Assembly (NCBI GenBank): GCA_021773795.1
Contig: JAJFJT010000032.1
Location: 53,974-117,973, forward strand
Direction: 5' to 3'
Origin: Gammaproteobacteria bacterium
GTDB lineage: Bacteria > Pseudomonadota > Gammaproteobacteria > HK1
Length of the DNA: 64,000 nucleotides
Positions 26,049-34,805 of this stretch are shown in pieces. A model generated the notes under the pieces. It saw only the letters and a list, made by a program, of their open reading frames with translations, was not told where the DNA came from and made no database searches. How positions within the stretch are numbered: position 1 is the first letter of the stretch; the number at the start of each line of letters is the position of its first letter. Position numbers and translations under genes: made by a program.

Positions 26049-26273
26049 ATGTCCAATGTACCCGTCCTCAAGCCCCGCGAGGTTATCAAGATCCTCACGG
26101 CCTTGGGTTTTAGGGAGGTACGGCAGAGAGGTTCTCACAAGCAGTATCGCCACCCCGATGGCCGGGCCACCACTGTCCCCGATCACCGGGGTCGTGACCT
26201 GTCACCCGTCTTGCTACGCCAGATCGCCAAGGACATCGGAATGACGACAAGCAACCTCCTGAGGTACCGCTAA
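26049..26273 (+). CDS. hicA: HicA-type mRNA interferase toxin
   Basis: A 74-residue double-stranded-RNA-binding-fold toxin that cuts translated mRNA. The catalytic histidine is H30 in RGSHKQYRHPDG. The LKPREVIKILTALGF start and the end of the domain (LSPVLLRQIAKDIGM) are standard. It is paired with hicB immediately upstream and appears intact. Confidence 0.92.
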   Translation: MSNVPVLKPREVIKILTALGFREVRQRGSHKQYRHPDGRATTVPDHRGRDLSPVLLRQIAKDIGMTTSNLLRYR

Positions 26274-26285
26274 CCAAAACAACTC

Positions 26286-26388
26286 GTCGGATTAGCGCAG
26301 CGTTTTGTGCAGGGATGCACTTAACTCACAAAGCCTGTCCCGCCCCACGATGCGGGGGCATGGATGCCGAAGAGCGATAATTCGACGA
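26286..26388. repeat. REP palindrome split by a 70-bp insertion
   Basis: GTCGGATTAGCGCAGCG (26286-26302) is the left half of the local REP family; ATAATTCGACGA (26377-26388) is the right half. Between them lie 70 bases that can form three small hairpins: GTGCAgggaTGCAC, CCCGC-N8-GCGGG and GGCATggATGCC. AGCG occurs on both sides (26299-26302 and 26373-26376), like a target-site duplication. Confidence 0.55.
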
Positions 26389-26398
26389 TAAACTAACC

Positions 26399-26443
26399 AT
26401 GCGCATCCTCTTCCTCTCCCAACGCTTCCTCATGCCCATGGAC
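26399..26443 (+). pseudogene. Fragment 1 of the TIGR03087-type glycosyltransferase 5' end
   Basis: The first 15 codons (MRILFLSQRFLMPMD) are the same as those of the intact gene at 32314. After them the reading runs into repeat sequence beginning CATTTTATTCACCCG. No further homology follows; it is a relic of a third copy. Confidence 0.8.
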
Positions 26444-26479
26444 CATTTTATTCACCCGTCATTCCTGCGGAAGCAGGAC

Positions 26480-26538
26480 AAAAGCGCGCAGCGCGTTGAA
26501 CGCCCAAAGGGCGGCCCGCAGGGTGAGCGCAGCGAATA
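26480..26538 (+). repeat. 60-bp dispersed repeat, copy A
   Basis: It starts AAAAGCGCGCAGCGCG and ends GAGCGCAGCGAATA. It matches the reverse complement of 59610-59669 with only two mismatches. The two copies lie in opposite orientation at the two ends of the EPS/accessory region from 26.5 to 59.7 kb. Confidence 0.85.
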
Positions 26539-26663
26539 CTCCAGAGCAGCAAGGAGAAATACACCATCCCGTGCGCCCATGCTCAGGATCTATCCACCAC
26601 TCCCATGCAGAGGCAAGAATCAGCCTCTGATCGCACCCCCTTCACTTGGCCGGGATAACGGTG

Positions 26664-26708
26664 GGCCCTTTTACCTCGTCACCCCCGGCCCTTTTACCTC
26701 GTCACCCC
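26664..26708 (+). repeat. Two direct 22-bp repeats and a hairpin
   Basis: GGCCCTTTTACCTCGTCACC and two more C occur twice, at 26664-26685 and 26687-26708. The second copy runs into CCCCGGG-CGAAGA-CCCGGGG, a hairpin typical of dispersed intergenic repeats. This sits in the repeat-rich 540-base gap between hicA and the second glycosyltransferase fragment. Confidence 0.7.
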
Positions 26709-26810
26709 GGGCGAAGACCCGGGGCCCAGAACAGCAATAAGAAGCACTCCAACCCATACCTTCACACCAAAACCAAGCATCCGCACCAAATCAACTAAAA
26801 TCCCGTAACC

Positions 26811-27098
26811 ATGCGCATCCTCTTCCTCTCTCAGCGTTTTCTCATGCCCATGGACACCGGAGGAAGGATCCGCACCGGCAATATTCTCAAGCATTTGTTA
26901 CGTGACAATGAGATCATCCTTATCTCCAATGTCGAAAAGCCCAAAGACACCCCCTACCTCCCGGAGATGAAAAACTTCTGCTCGCGCTTTATCCAGGCCC
27001 CGTGGAAAAAGGCATCCAGAAATCACCCCTGTTCTATCAGAAATGCCTGTGGGAAAGAGATGAGCGAAGCTAATCAAAACATGGGGATATCTGAGTGA
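26811..27098 (+). pseudogene. Fragment 2 of the TIGR03087-type glycosyltransferase gene
   Basis: Residues 1-73 (to ASRNHP) match the intact protein at 32314 at 66 of 73 positions. A one-base loss near 27027 then shifts the frame, and homology to the intact copy ends. The shifted frame stops at 27096-27098, four bases into the next gene. Sequence divergence shows that this is not a recent exact duplication. Confidence 0.85.
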
Positions 27099-28294
27099 AA
27101 CTGCATATGTTAAGAAAGATAAAACGGCAGTTGGAGGCAGCAAGGGAAGAGTGGATGCTTCCCAAGCCAGCTAAGCGAGAGCGTCGAAATGATAGGAGCG
27201 GATTATCTGCGGTTGATCCCGGCATCGATCAAATTATCGACGAAGGGGCGGCATGGTTAGCGCGAGCCCAAGATTTCTCCCCAACCACCGATGGAGGGGT
27301 TGCGCGCGATTATAGCCTCATCTCAGGTTGGTCCACATCGTACCCCGAGACAACGGGATACATTGTGGGAACAATGATCGAATATTCGAAACTGCGTAAT
27401 TTGTCGGAATATCGGGAGCGAGCAAAACGCATGCTGGACTGGTTCGCCGCCATTCAGTTTCCTGAGGGCGGCTTCCAAGGTGGACGTATTGATTCCGAGC
27501 CCCGAGTGCCAGTCACATTTAATACGGGTCAAATCTTGCTTGGTCTTGCGGCAGGGGTCGCGGAGTTTAATGACTATCGCGAGCAAATGTGCCTTGCGGC
27601 ACAATGGCTGGTCGATACTCAAGATACGGATGGGTGTTGGCGGCGTTATCCGACTCCTTTTGCCGAAGCAGGAGAAAAAGCATATGAGACTCACGTGGCG
27701 TGGGGTCTCGTGGAGGCCGCGCGTTTACAGCCTGAGCGGGATTTTGCGGTGGCGGCTCGCACCAATATCGAGTGGGCACTTGGCAAGCAACAAGCGAATG
27801 GCTGGGTAGCGGATTGCTGCCTTGATGATCCGGGGCGGCCGCTCAGTCATACCCTCGGGTATTTCCTTCGTGGTTTGATTGAAGCTTACCGTTTTTTCGA
27901 AGAGCCAGAGTTACTCGCGGCGGCGCGTCTGACTGCGGACAACTTGCTGGATTGCTTGGCAGAAGATGGCTTCCTCGCAGGCCGGTTCCTGCCGGATTGG
28001 GAGCCCGCGGTAAGCTGGGTATGCCTGACAGGAAGTGTTCAGATTGCCCACTGCTGGTTACTGCTCTATCAGATTACGGGAGACCCTCGTTATCGTGACG
28101 CGGGGGCCCTTGCGAACCGCTTTGTACGTCGCACAATTAAGGTTGATGCGTTGCCTGAGGCACGAGGCGGTGTCAAGGGTTCATTCCCCGTCGATGGGAG
28201 CTATGGTCGCTATCAATACCTTAATTGGGCAACTAAATTCTGTATTGATTCAAACATACTAGAGCAAGAGGTCACCGCAGATAAATACCCATAA
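27095..28294 (+). CDS. Alpha-barrel (glycoside hydrolase/lyase-like) protein, unknown role
   Basis: A 399-residue protein built of repeated helix pairs with many aromatic residues (AAWLARAQD, AAQWLVDTQDTDGCW, NIEWALGKQQANGW). This pattern is typical of six-hairpin (alpha/alpha)6 barrels such as unsaturated glucuronyl hydrolases and squalene-cyclase-like proteins. It has no signal peptide, so it is cytoplasmic unless exported another way. The GTG at 27095 overlaps the end of the broken glycosyltransferase; an ATG 12 bases on is also possible. It is the first of a three-gene cassette with a two-domain acetyltransferase and a heparinase-like protein. It may handle an oligosaccharide intermediate. 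Confidence 0.7.
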   Translation: MKLHMLRKIKRQLEAAREEWMLPKPAKRERRNDRSGLSAVDPGIDQIIDEGAAWLARAQDFSPTTDGGVARDYSLISGWSTSYPETTGYIVGTMIEYSKLRNLSEYRERAKRMLDWFAAIQFPEGGFQGGRIDSEPRVPVTFNTGQILLGLAAGVAEFNDYREQMCLAAQWLVDTQDTDGCWRRYPTPFAEAGEKAYETHVAWGLVEAARLQPERDFAVAARTNIEWALGKQQANGWVADCCLDDPGRPLSHTLGYFLRGLIEAYRFFEEPELLAAARLTADNLLDCLAEDGFLAGRFLPDWEPAVSWVCLTGSVQIAHCWLLLYQITGDPRYRDAGALANRFVRRTIKVDALPEARGGVKGSFPVDGSYGRYQYLNWATKFCIDSNILEQEVTADKYP

Positions 28295-28295
28295 C

Positions 28296-29828
28296 TTGTG
28301 CTTCCATGCCGTGCCAGATCCTGATGAGAAGAGCCTGTATGAGATAGCGCACCAGGCACTCGAAAACCCGTTTTATACGCCTGAATATGTAGCGGCTCGT
28401 ATCATTGGTAATACCCAACCTTGGATCTTGGGTGTACGTGATGGGGATAGATGGGTAAGCGCATGCACAGCCTTCATGAGCCATGGCCGCCTGACTCGTC
28501 AGATCGAGATTACCTCGCTACCTGCTCCTCTGGATGGAGACTTTTTCTGGCCAGAATTGCTCAAATTTTGTAAAGAGCAAAGGATTGATAGCTTAGAGAT
28601 CAATAGCTTCGGTTCAACGGATGCGGTCGTGCCAGCGCTGGCTTGGGAGGTGTGGCGAAAACGCCGGACCGAGTATGTTTTATCTCTTGATAAACCGAAT
28701 CTAATCAGTAGCTTCTCCACCAACCATAGACGGAACATTAAAAGAGCAGAGAAGGCCGGGCTGAAGGTCCGAGTAGCCACGGGTCCAGAAGTCTGTATGC
28801 AGCATGGAAGACTGATATCCGCATCAATGGATAGGAGAGTGGCCCGGGGAGAAGATGTCGATAGTAATGCCGATGGAGAACGGTATCGCTGTTTCATCGA
28901 TAGCGGTGCAGCAACCTTTTATCAAGCATACAAGGATGGCGAGTTATATTCTTCTATTCTCATCCTCAATGCAGAGCGAGGCGCATATTATCATTCGGCG
29001 GGTACATCTCCGGAAGGTATGGCGATGGGCGCATCTCAGTTTCTGATCTGTCGCGTCGCGGAGATCCTCCAAAAAGAAGGAAAAAACAAATTTAACTTAG
29101 GGGGTGCAGATCTGGATCAGATCGGCTTGACGCGCTTTAAATTGGGATTTAGACCAAAAAGATTTGAGATCGAAGCTGCACAATTTTTTCTTTCCAGCAC
29201 GTTCAAGCGTAAGTGTCTCAATGCACTACGCGAGTTTCGGTCTGACCCGCTCACATTTATCAACAGCCTGTTTGGAACCATAGATCGATATGTTGTGTAC
29301 ACACGCATGCCGGAAACGCTTCGAGCATGTGATGAGTTATCCGATGCAAGGGCAAACAAGCTGGGGGATGATGAATTGCGCGAAGCGATTCAGGAGCATT
29401 CCGAGTTTTCTTATCTTTATAACGTGTGGAATAAGTTAGGGCATAACGATGCTTATGGTGTGTACATTGGTGATGACCTCGCACATATTGCATGGCTCAT
29501 ACCCTCGAAACATGACCACGATTATCCAGAAAGAAACGTCAAGTTGAGAGAGGGGGAAGCGGAAATCACGCATTGTTCGACACGGAAGAAGTATCGCGGG
29601 CGTGGCCTCTATCAATTTGCCATCCGACATCTAGTCGATAGGGCATCTGCTGACGGGATGAAGCGGATATTTATGATTACAGCTTCCGATAATACTGCAT
29701 CTAAGCGTGGAATAGAAAAAGCGGGATTAACATATGTGGGGAAACTGTTTCGTATAAGGCCTCGAATCGGCCTGGGTTATTCCTTTGCTCTTCGCGGTCA
29801 TCGTATGAAAGGACTTTCATACTTCTAG
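28296..29828 (+). CDS. Two-domain protein: FemAB/GNAT-like plus C-terminal GNAT
   Basis: A 510-residue protein. Residues about 1-300 look like a FemAB/BcsL-type (Acetyltransf_6) domain, with FSTNHRRNIKRAEKAGLKV and GKNKFNLGGADLDQIGLTRFKLGF. About residues 340-510 form a second GNAT domain with the acetyl-CoA loop KKYRGRGLYQFAIRHL and ASDNTASKRGIEKAGL. It starts at TTG 28296, one base after the previous stop. Two acyl-transfer units in one chain are unusual. It could transfer acyl or aminoacyl groups onto an EPS sugar amine; the substrate is unknown. Codon use is AT-richer than in the housekeeping genes. Confidence 0.75.
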   Translation: MCFHAVPDPDEKSLYEIAHQALENPFYTPEYVAARIIGNTQPWILGVRDGDRWVSACTAFMSHGRLTRQIEITSLPAPLDGDFFWPELLKFCKEQRIDSLEINSFGSTDAVVPALAWEVWRKRRTEYVLSLDKPNLISSFSTNHRRNIKRAEKAGLKVRVATGPEVCMQHGRLISASMDRRVARGEDVDSNADGERYRCFIDSGAATFYQAYKDGELYSSILILNAERGAYYHSAGTSPEGMAMGASQFLICRVAEILQKEGKNKFNLGGADLDQIGLTRFKLGFRPKRFEIEAAQFFLSSTFKRKCLNALREFRSDPLTFINSLFGTIDRYVVYTRMPETLRACDELSDARANKLGDDELREAIQEHSEFSYLYNVWNKLGHNDAYGVYIGDDLAHIAWLIPSKHDHDYPERNVKLREGEAEITHCSTRKKYRGRGLYQFAIRHLVDRASADGMKRIFMITASDNTASKRGIEKAGLTYVGKLFRIRPRIGLGYSFALRGHRMKGLSYF

Positions 29829-29900
29829 AGAACTCCGAGCGGATACCACGAGCACAGAATTGGTTGCGTCGAACACCACAGTACAATTTGTATTTATGAT

Positions 29901-32144
29901 TTGAATTCAAGAATGAATATTGAAGTTCACAATAAAGCTCCCATGAGGCGATATTACAAATGGACATATATCACGATATGTCTATTCGTGATGCCACTCA
30001 TGGTATTGGGCCTTATATGGTTCCCTGTTGTGGCTAAATATTATATTCCTGGACAATCCGTATCTAGAGGGATGGTTGATAAGGCCCGTGCATTTCCCAG
30101 TAAAAGCGTCGCCCAAAAAATAGAACGGTTTAGGCTTGGCGCACCCAAACTAGCTTCCAATAATGCGGAAATATTAAAGTCTGCGGAAAGCTATCTGTCC
30201 GGAATTATAAATATTTATGGATTTAATAAGATACCAATAAAACGTCCTTTCGATGAGGATTTAGTACATTACACGTTGGCTAACTGGGCATTGAGTTATT
30301 GCGGATTTCTTATTCCAAGACTACTGATCCGTGCGTACGATATTAGCAGGGATGAGAAATATCTCGTCGCTGCACGCGATTTCATTTCATCGTGGGCTGC
30401 CTACGAAGAGACATTGTGGTTGCCAACAAGTTTTGTATGGAATGATCACGCCATTTCATCACGAGCAAATGTGCTATCAGATTTCTGGGTTAGATACAAA
30501 GACCATGATATTTTCGACCGCAACAATGGAAGAATAATACTGGAATTGGTTAAACATACCGCGGCTCTTCTCGCAAAACCCAAGCTATATACCTACAAAA
30601 CCAATCATGGGACGATGCAAAATATAGCGTTGCTTAAGCTTGTACAATATTTTCCGACTTTGCCAGATATTCAAAGATATCATGATGTGGCAGTTAAGAG
30701 GTCTAATTCTCAGTTATTGTACTACTTGAACGCTGAAGGAATGATTGCTGAGCATTCTTCAGAATATCATAAGTTTGGAGTAGGTCTGGTAGGAGCTACA
30801 ATTTCAATGTATCGAATGATGCATATTAAAGTTCCAAGCTGGATGATTAATAGATACAAAAATTCTCTGGATATTTTAGAGCGTTTAATGAGGCCTGACC
30901 ATAGTCTGCCGGCGGTAGGAGATACTGCTGTTGATAGCGCACATAAAGAAATACAAAAGCCTCCAGAATTGGCCGGCAAGGGAATCCCAAATTCTGGTGA
31001 GGAAAATAACGATAGCATTGTATTATTAAAATCCGGATATGCGATATGGTGGGATAAGGTTGCAAATACTATAGAAGGTGACGCGTCATATCAGACCGTT
31101 ATCAACTGGGCAAACTATCCCTATATGGGACACAAGCATGCCGACGAATTAGGGGTAAACCTGTGGGCTAATGGAAGCAACTGGTTGACAGGGATCGGGT
31201 ATTGGCCATACACAAGAAAAGATAGGAAAGAGGCGATTTCATGGGGTGGTTCAAATGCCCCTCATTACCTGAATGAGAAATATGGTAGTGAACGTACATC
31301 CTTGGTATCCAGTTACGTTAATAATAGGGATGTCTCCTTTATAGAGTTAATAAGACATGGAGAAAATGGATTTCAAGTGGTGAGACAGATTATCTATATT
31401 CCTGTTGGAACGTGGGTAATTATTGATTCTTATCGAGATGACAAAAACAGGGATGTCGAAACAGTATGGACAATGGGATCGGAGATAAATATTAGAAAAC
31501 AAGGGCCTGGAAATCTATTTCTTATGAGCAGCAATAAGTCCAAAGAAGATATGTTTCTTCATATTTCTTCATCGAATAATTCGATGAAAATAGAAGACCT
31601 TAAAGCCGAACATACTCCGCTTGCTGGGTGGAATGCATCAGGGAAAACAATTTCACCTGCACATGCCTTAATCACTCGACAAATGTCTAAAACGGAATGG
31701 TCATTACTGACGGTTACGAAACCCAGCGAGAAACGTGTTTCCAGATTTATAAGTCACATATCCGAATGGGAAAACAACAACTCCTGGCAAGTAAAAATAG
31801 GGGATCATCTTAGCGTTAGAAGAAATGGCAATGAAATTCTTGTTACAAAACACGATAAAATAATTTCCCAAAAGGTCTTAATGCCGAAAGAGAAGATTCA
31901 AATCGATCTAGAAAACAAACAAGCCTACTGGTTAGTAAGAAATGAATATGGAATGCCCTTCAGGATTCTTATGAAGTATCGAATCAGGAGTTCCTATCTG
32001 GTTTTTGTCTTAATCATATTATCCGCATTAGGATTGCTCCTCTGCTTCTCCTGGAATGCGAAGTATTTCATATCTATGGGAAATCTGATTATCGTTGGGT
32101 GGATTTCCGTCGCTATTTGGATTAATTATTCCTATCTTATATAA
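29901..32144 (+). CDS. Membrane-anchored heparinase II/III-like polysaccharide lyase
   Basis: A 747-residue protein with an N-terminal transmembrane anchor (about 23-48), a large outer part and two transmembrane segments at the end (about 697-745). The alpha-toroid part has LTNHG-like NHGTMQNIALLKL and AEHSSEYHKFG. The beta-sandwich part has the catalytic-type YPYMGHKHADELGVNLW region. These match heparinase II/III and alginate lyase families that cut uronic-acid chains by beta-elimination. It may trim the polymer made by this locus. Start choice is uncertain; an ATG four codons on is equally good. The gene is strikingly AT-rich, suggesting transfer. Confidence 0.85.
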   Translation: MNSRMNIEVHNKAPMRRYYKWTYITICLFVMPLMVLGLIWFPVVAKYYIPGQSVSRGMVDKARAFPSKSVAQKIERFRLGAPKLASNNAEILKSAESYLSGIINIYGFNKIPIKRPFDEDLVHYTLANWALSYCGFLIPRLLIRAYDISRDEKYLVAARDFISSWAAYEETLWLPTSFVWNDHAISSRANVLSDFWVRYKDHDIFDRNNGRIILELVKHTAALLAKPKLYTYKTNHGTMQNIALLKLVQYFPTLPDIQRYHDVAVKRSNSQLLYYLNAEGMIAEHSSEYHKFGVGLVGATISMYRMMHIKVPSWMINRYKNSLDILERLMRPDHSLPAVGDTAVDSAHKEIQKPPELAGKGIPNSGEENNDSIVLLKSGYAIWWDKVANTIEGDASYQTVINWANYPYMGHKHADELGVNLWANGSNWLTGIGYWPYTRKDRKEAISWGGSNAPHYLNEKYGSERTSLVSSYVNNRDVSFIELIRHGENGFQVVRQIIYIPVGTWVIIDSYRDDKNRDVETVWTMGSEINIRKQGPGNLFLMSSNKSKEDMFLHISSSNNSMKIEDLKAEHTPLAGWNASGKTISPAHALITRQMSKTEWSLLTVTKPSEKRVSRFISHISEWENNNSWQVKIGDHLSVRRNGNEILVTKHDKIISQKVLMPKEKIQIDLENKQAYWLVRNEYGMPFRILMKYRIRSSYLVFVLIILSALGLLLCFSWNAKYFISMGNLIIVGWISVAIWINYSYLI

Positions 32145-32313
32145 GATGACTTTAACGATGGTCACGCTCATATACTCCTTTAGACCCAGAGTTCAGCGTG
32201 CAGCGCACCGCTCAAAAATAACCCGTTTAACCGCTCTCGCACGTCCCTGGGATTCGCACCTTCCTTGGCCAAATCCGCGCTTTACTTAGCCGGGATAACT
32301 GAACTACCTAAGC

Positions 32314-33528
32314 ATGCGCATCCTATTCCTATCCCAACGCTTCCTCATGCCCATGGACACCGGCGGCAAGATCCGCACCGGCAACATCCTCAAGCACTTA
32401 TCGCGCGACAATGAGATTACCCTCATCTCTAACGTAGAGGAACCCAAAGACACCCCCTACCTCCCCGAGATGAAAAACTTCTGCTCGCAATTTATCCAGA
32501 TACCATGGAAAGAGGCCTCCAGGAATCATCCCCTGTTCTACCTGCGCCTGCTATTCCAATGCTTGTCACCCAATCCGGTCAGTTCCCTGAACGATTACTC
32601 CAGGGCACTACGTACCGCAGTAGAAAAGGAAGCCGCCACCGGCAACTACGACATCGCCATCTGCGACTTCGCTCAATCGGCCCTCATGTTCCACAATATT
32701 CGCGGCCTACCCACCCTGCTGTTCCAGCATAACGTCGAATCCATGATCCCCAAACGCCACTACCTGCAGGCCAGCAACCTGCTCGCCCGCCTGTTCTGGT
32801 GGCTACAATGGAAAAAATGGTTAGCCTACGAAGGCCGGGAAATGGCGCGATTTACCCGTGTCATTGCTGTATCAGAGACCGACCGCGATACTTACCGAGA
32901 GCTTTACGGATCCGAACACGTAGACACCATTCCCACGGGCACCGATATAAACTTCTTCGCCCCTCAACCCGGCAAGGAAGAAAAGAACCTCTTGGTCTTC
33001 TGTGGCTCCATGGACTGGCTCCCCAACCAGGATGCCGTGGAATTTTTTGCCACCGAAGTATTGCCTGAAATACGGAAATCCGTACCCGATGCCCACTTTC
33101 TTGTGGTGGGGCGCAAACCTCCCGCCACCCTTGTAGAAAAGTTGGCGAAGGGAGGTGAAGTAACTTTCACTGGCTGGGTAGAAGATACTCGGCCGTACCT
33201 TGCCAAGGCAGCCATTGTTGTTGTCCCTATCCGCATAGGGGGTGGCACACGGATGAAAATCTATGAAGCAATGGCGATGGGAAAAGCGGTCGTATCAACG
33301 CGCATAGGTGCTGAAGGGTTGGGGCTGAAAGATGGCGAAACGATTGCCTACGGCGATAATGCCTCGATACTAGCAAAACGAATCAACGCCCTCCTTAAAG
33401 ATCAAAAAGGCACAACCATCCTTGGTGATGCTGGAAGGAATCTGGTAGTAAAGCATTACTCTTGGCGTTCCGTCTCACATAACTTCCAAAACAACTGCAT
33501 ATATGCACGAGCCAACTATCCCACCTAA
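32314..33528 (+). CDS. TIGR03087-type XrtA/PEP-CTERM-associated glycosyltransferase
   Basis: A 404-residue GT4-type (GT-B) glycosyltransferase of the XrtA-associated group (sugar transferase, PEP-CTERM/EpsH1 system). MRILFLSQRFLMPMDTGGKIR starts the donor/acceptor N-domain. The C-domain has VFCGSMDWLPNQDAVEFF and the nucleotide-sugar region VPIRIGGGTRMKIYEAMAMGKAVVST with its glutamate. It is the intact copy of the two broken 5' fragments at 26.4 and 26.8 kb. Its product likely belongs to EPS repeat-unit assembly on the cytoplasmic face of the inner membrane. Confidence 0.92.
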   Translation: MRILFLSQRFLMPMDTGGKIRTGNILKHLSRDNEITLISNVEEPKDTPYLPEMKNFCSQFIQIPWKEASRNHPLFYLRLLFQCLSPNPVSSLNDYSRALRTAVEKEAATGNYDIAICDFAQSALMFHNIRGLPTLLFQHNVESMIPKRHYLQASNLLARLFWWLQWKKWLAYEGREMARFTRVIAVSETDRDTYRELYGSEHVDTIPTGTDINFFAPQPGKEEKNLLVFCGSMDWLPNQDAVEFFATEVLPEIRKSVPDAHFLVVGRKPPATLVEKLAKGGEVTFTGWVEDTRPYLAKAAIVVVPIRIGGGTRMKIYEAMAMGKAVVSTRIGAEGLGLKDGETIAYGDNASILAKRINALLKDQKGTTILGDAGRNLVVKHYSWRSVSHNFQNNCIYARANYPT

Positions 33529-33566
33529 CAAAAGCCCCTCCATTCCTATCAATCCTACTTATTAAC

Positions 33567-34763
33567 GTGTCTATCGAACGTATCCCCATCATTGCCTTGG
33601 CCCCAAACACCTGGAATGGCCCTTGGATGAATCGCCAGCAATTGCTCTCCCGCTTAGGCAAAAGAGGATGGCCCGTTCTATACACAAATGGGCAGTTAAG
33701 CCTCTGGGATAGAGGGTCAACAGCTTGGAACAAAGCATCAATGTTTGGTTCCAGTGCGAAACAGGACAATGTATTACTCGACCAGCCGGGACGATTGCTT
33801 CCACGATGGCAAAAGCACCCGTTGTGGGATCGCCTCGCTATTCGTCGCCACGCACGGCGACTTCTGAAGGAACTGCACCTACAGTCAGACCACCACATCA
33901 CCCATATCTTTCATCCGGCCTACTGGCCTTACGTAGAGGCGCTTGGCTCTAAGTTTGTCGTTTACCACAAATACGATGCATTTCAGACCGCCCCAGGATG
34001 GACAAATGAGCTTTCCAGCCATGAAGACGCCTTAGTTGATCGCGCCGATCTGGTGATTACAGCTACTACCAATGCAATTTCCCCGCGACATCGTAAAAAG
34101 CCCTTCCTTGAATTAACAAATGGTGTCAACTACGAGGCATTTCGAAACGGATATAAAAAACCATGTCCCGAGGATCTTGCACGTGTGCCATATCCTCGCA
34201 TTGGATACACGGGAAATGTCACTCCAAAAGTTGACCTTGGACTAATCGCTCGCCTTGCAGCTAAACGACCAGATTGGAACTGGGTATTCGTCGGTATAGT
34301 TGCCTTGCCAAAAGAGGCTCAGGATAATTTAACGGCGCGGGCGAAAATCGAGTTGGATACTTGTCGCTCGCTGCCAAACATCTACTTTCTGGGAGATAAG
34401 GCATACTCCGAACTTCCTGCGTATATCTCCCACATGGACGTAAATTGCATGTGTTATCGATTCACGAAAGGCTGGTGGAACTCTGGCGGTTACCCTCTCA
34501 AGTTGCACGAGTATCTGGCAGCAGGAAAGCCCATTGTGAGTGTGCAACTTGCGCACTTAAAAAACCTCGCTAATGTACTCGCCATGGCATCTAACGATAA
34601 CGATTGGCTGACAGCCTTGGAACATGCCCTCTTGGACGATGGGATAGGGAGCGTAAAAGAGCGTCGTTCCGTTGCCAGAAACCACGACTGGACCCTTATT
34701 GTCAACCGGTTGGAAGAATCATTGTTTTCGATGCTTCAAACCCGAAACACCGTTTGTAATTAG
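33567..34763 (+). CDS. GT4-like glycosyltransferase
   Basis: A 398-residue GT-B fold protein. The N-domain starts RIPIIALAPNTWNGPWMNRQQLLSRL and contains HPAYWPYVEAL. The C-domain has RIGYTGNVTPKVDLGLI and YPLKLHEYLAAGKPIVS, a typical E-x(n)-E type nucleotide-sugar site. It starts with GTG 38 bases after the previous gene. The sugar it adds is not known. It is one of at least five glycosyltransferases in the locus. Confidence 0.85.
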   Translation: MSIERIPIIALAPNTWNGPWMNRQQLLSRLGKRGWPVLYTNGQLSLWDRGSTAWNKASMFGSSAKQDNVLLDQPGRLLPRWQKHPLWDRLAIRRHARRLLKELHLQSDHHITHIFHPAYWPYVEALGSKFVVYHKYDAFQTAPGWTNELSSHEDALVDRADLVITATTNAISPRHRKKPFLELTNGVNYEAFRNGYKKPCPEDLARVPYPRIGYTGNVTPKVDLGLIARLAAKRPDWNWVFVGIVALPKEAQDNLTARAKIELDTCRSLPNIYFLGDKAYSELPAYISHMDVNCMCYRFTKGWWNSGGYPLKLHEYLAAGKPIVSVQLAHLKNLANVLAMASNDNDWLTALEHALLDDGIGSVKERRSVARNHDWTLIVNRLEESLFSMLQTRNTVCN

Positions 34764-34805
34764 AGTCACTTACACACACTCCTATCTATAATCACGGAGA
34801 AGATC

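Noticed and set aside
26664..26708. Possible CRISPR repeat pair
   Set aside because: Two 22-bp copies separated by one base do not have spacers; this is a simple tandem duplication of an intergenic repeat.
26399..26740. 113-codon plus-strand frame starting with the glycosyltransferase fragment
   Set aside because: After 15 codons it runs only through dispersed repeats; it is listed as a broken fragment instead.
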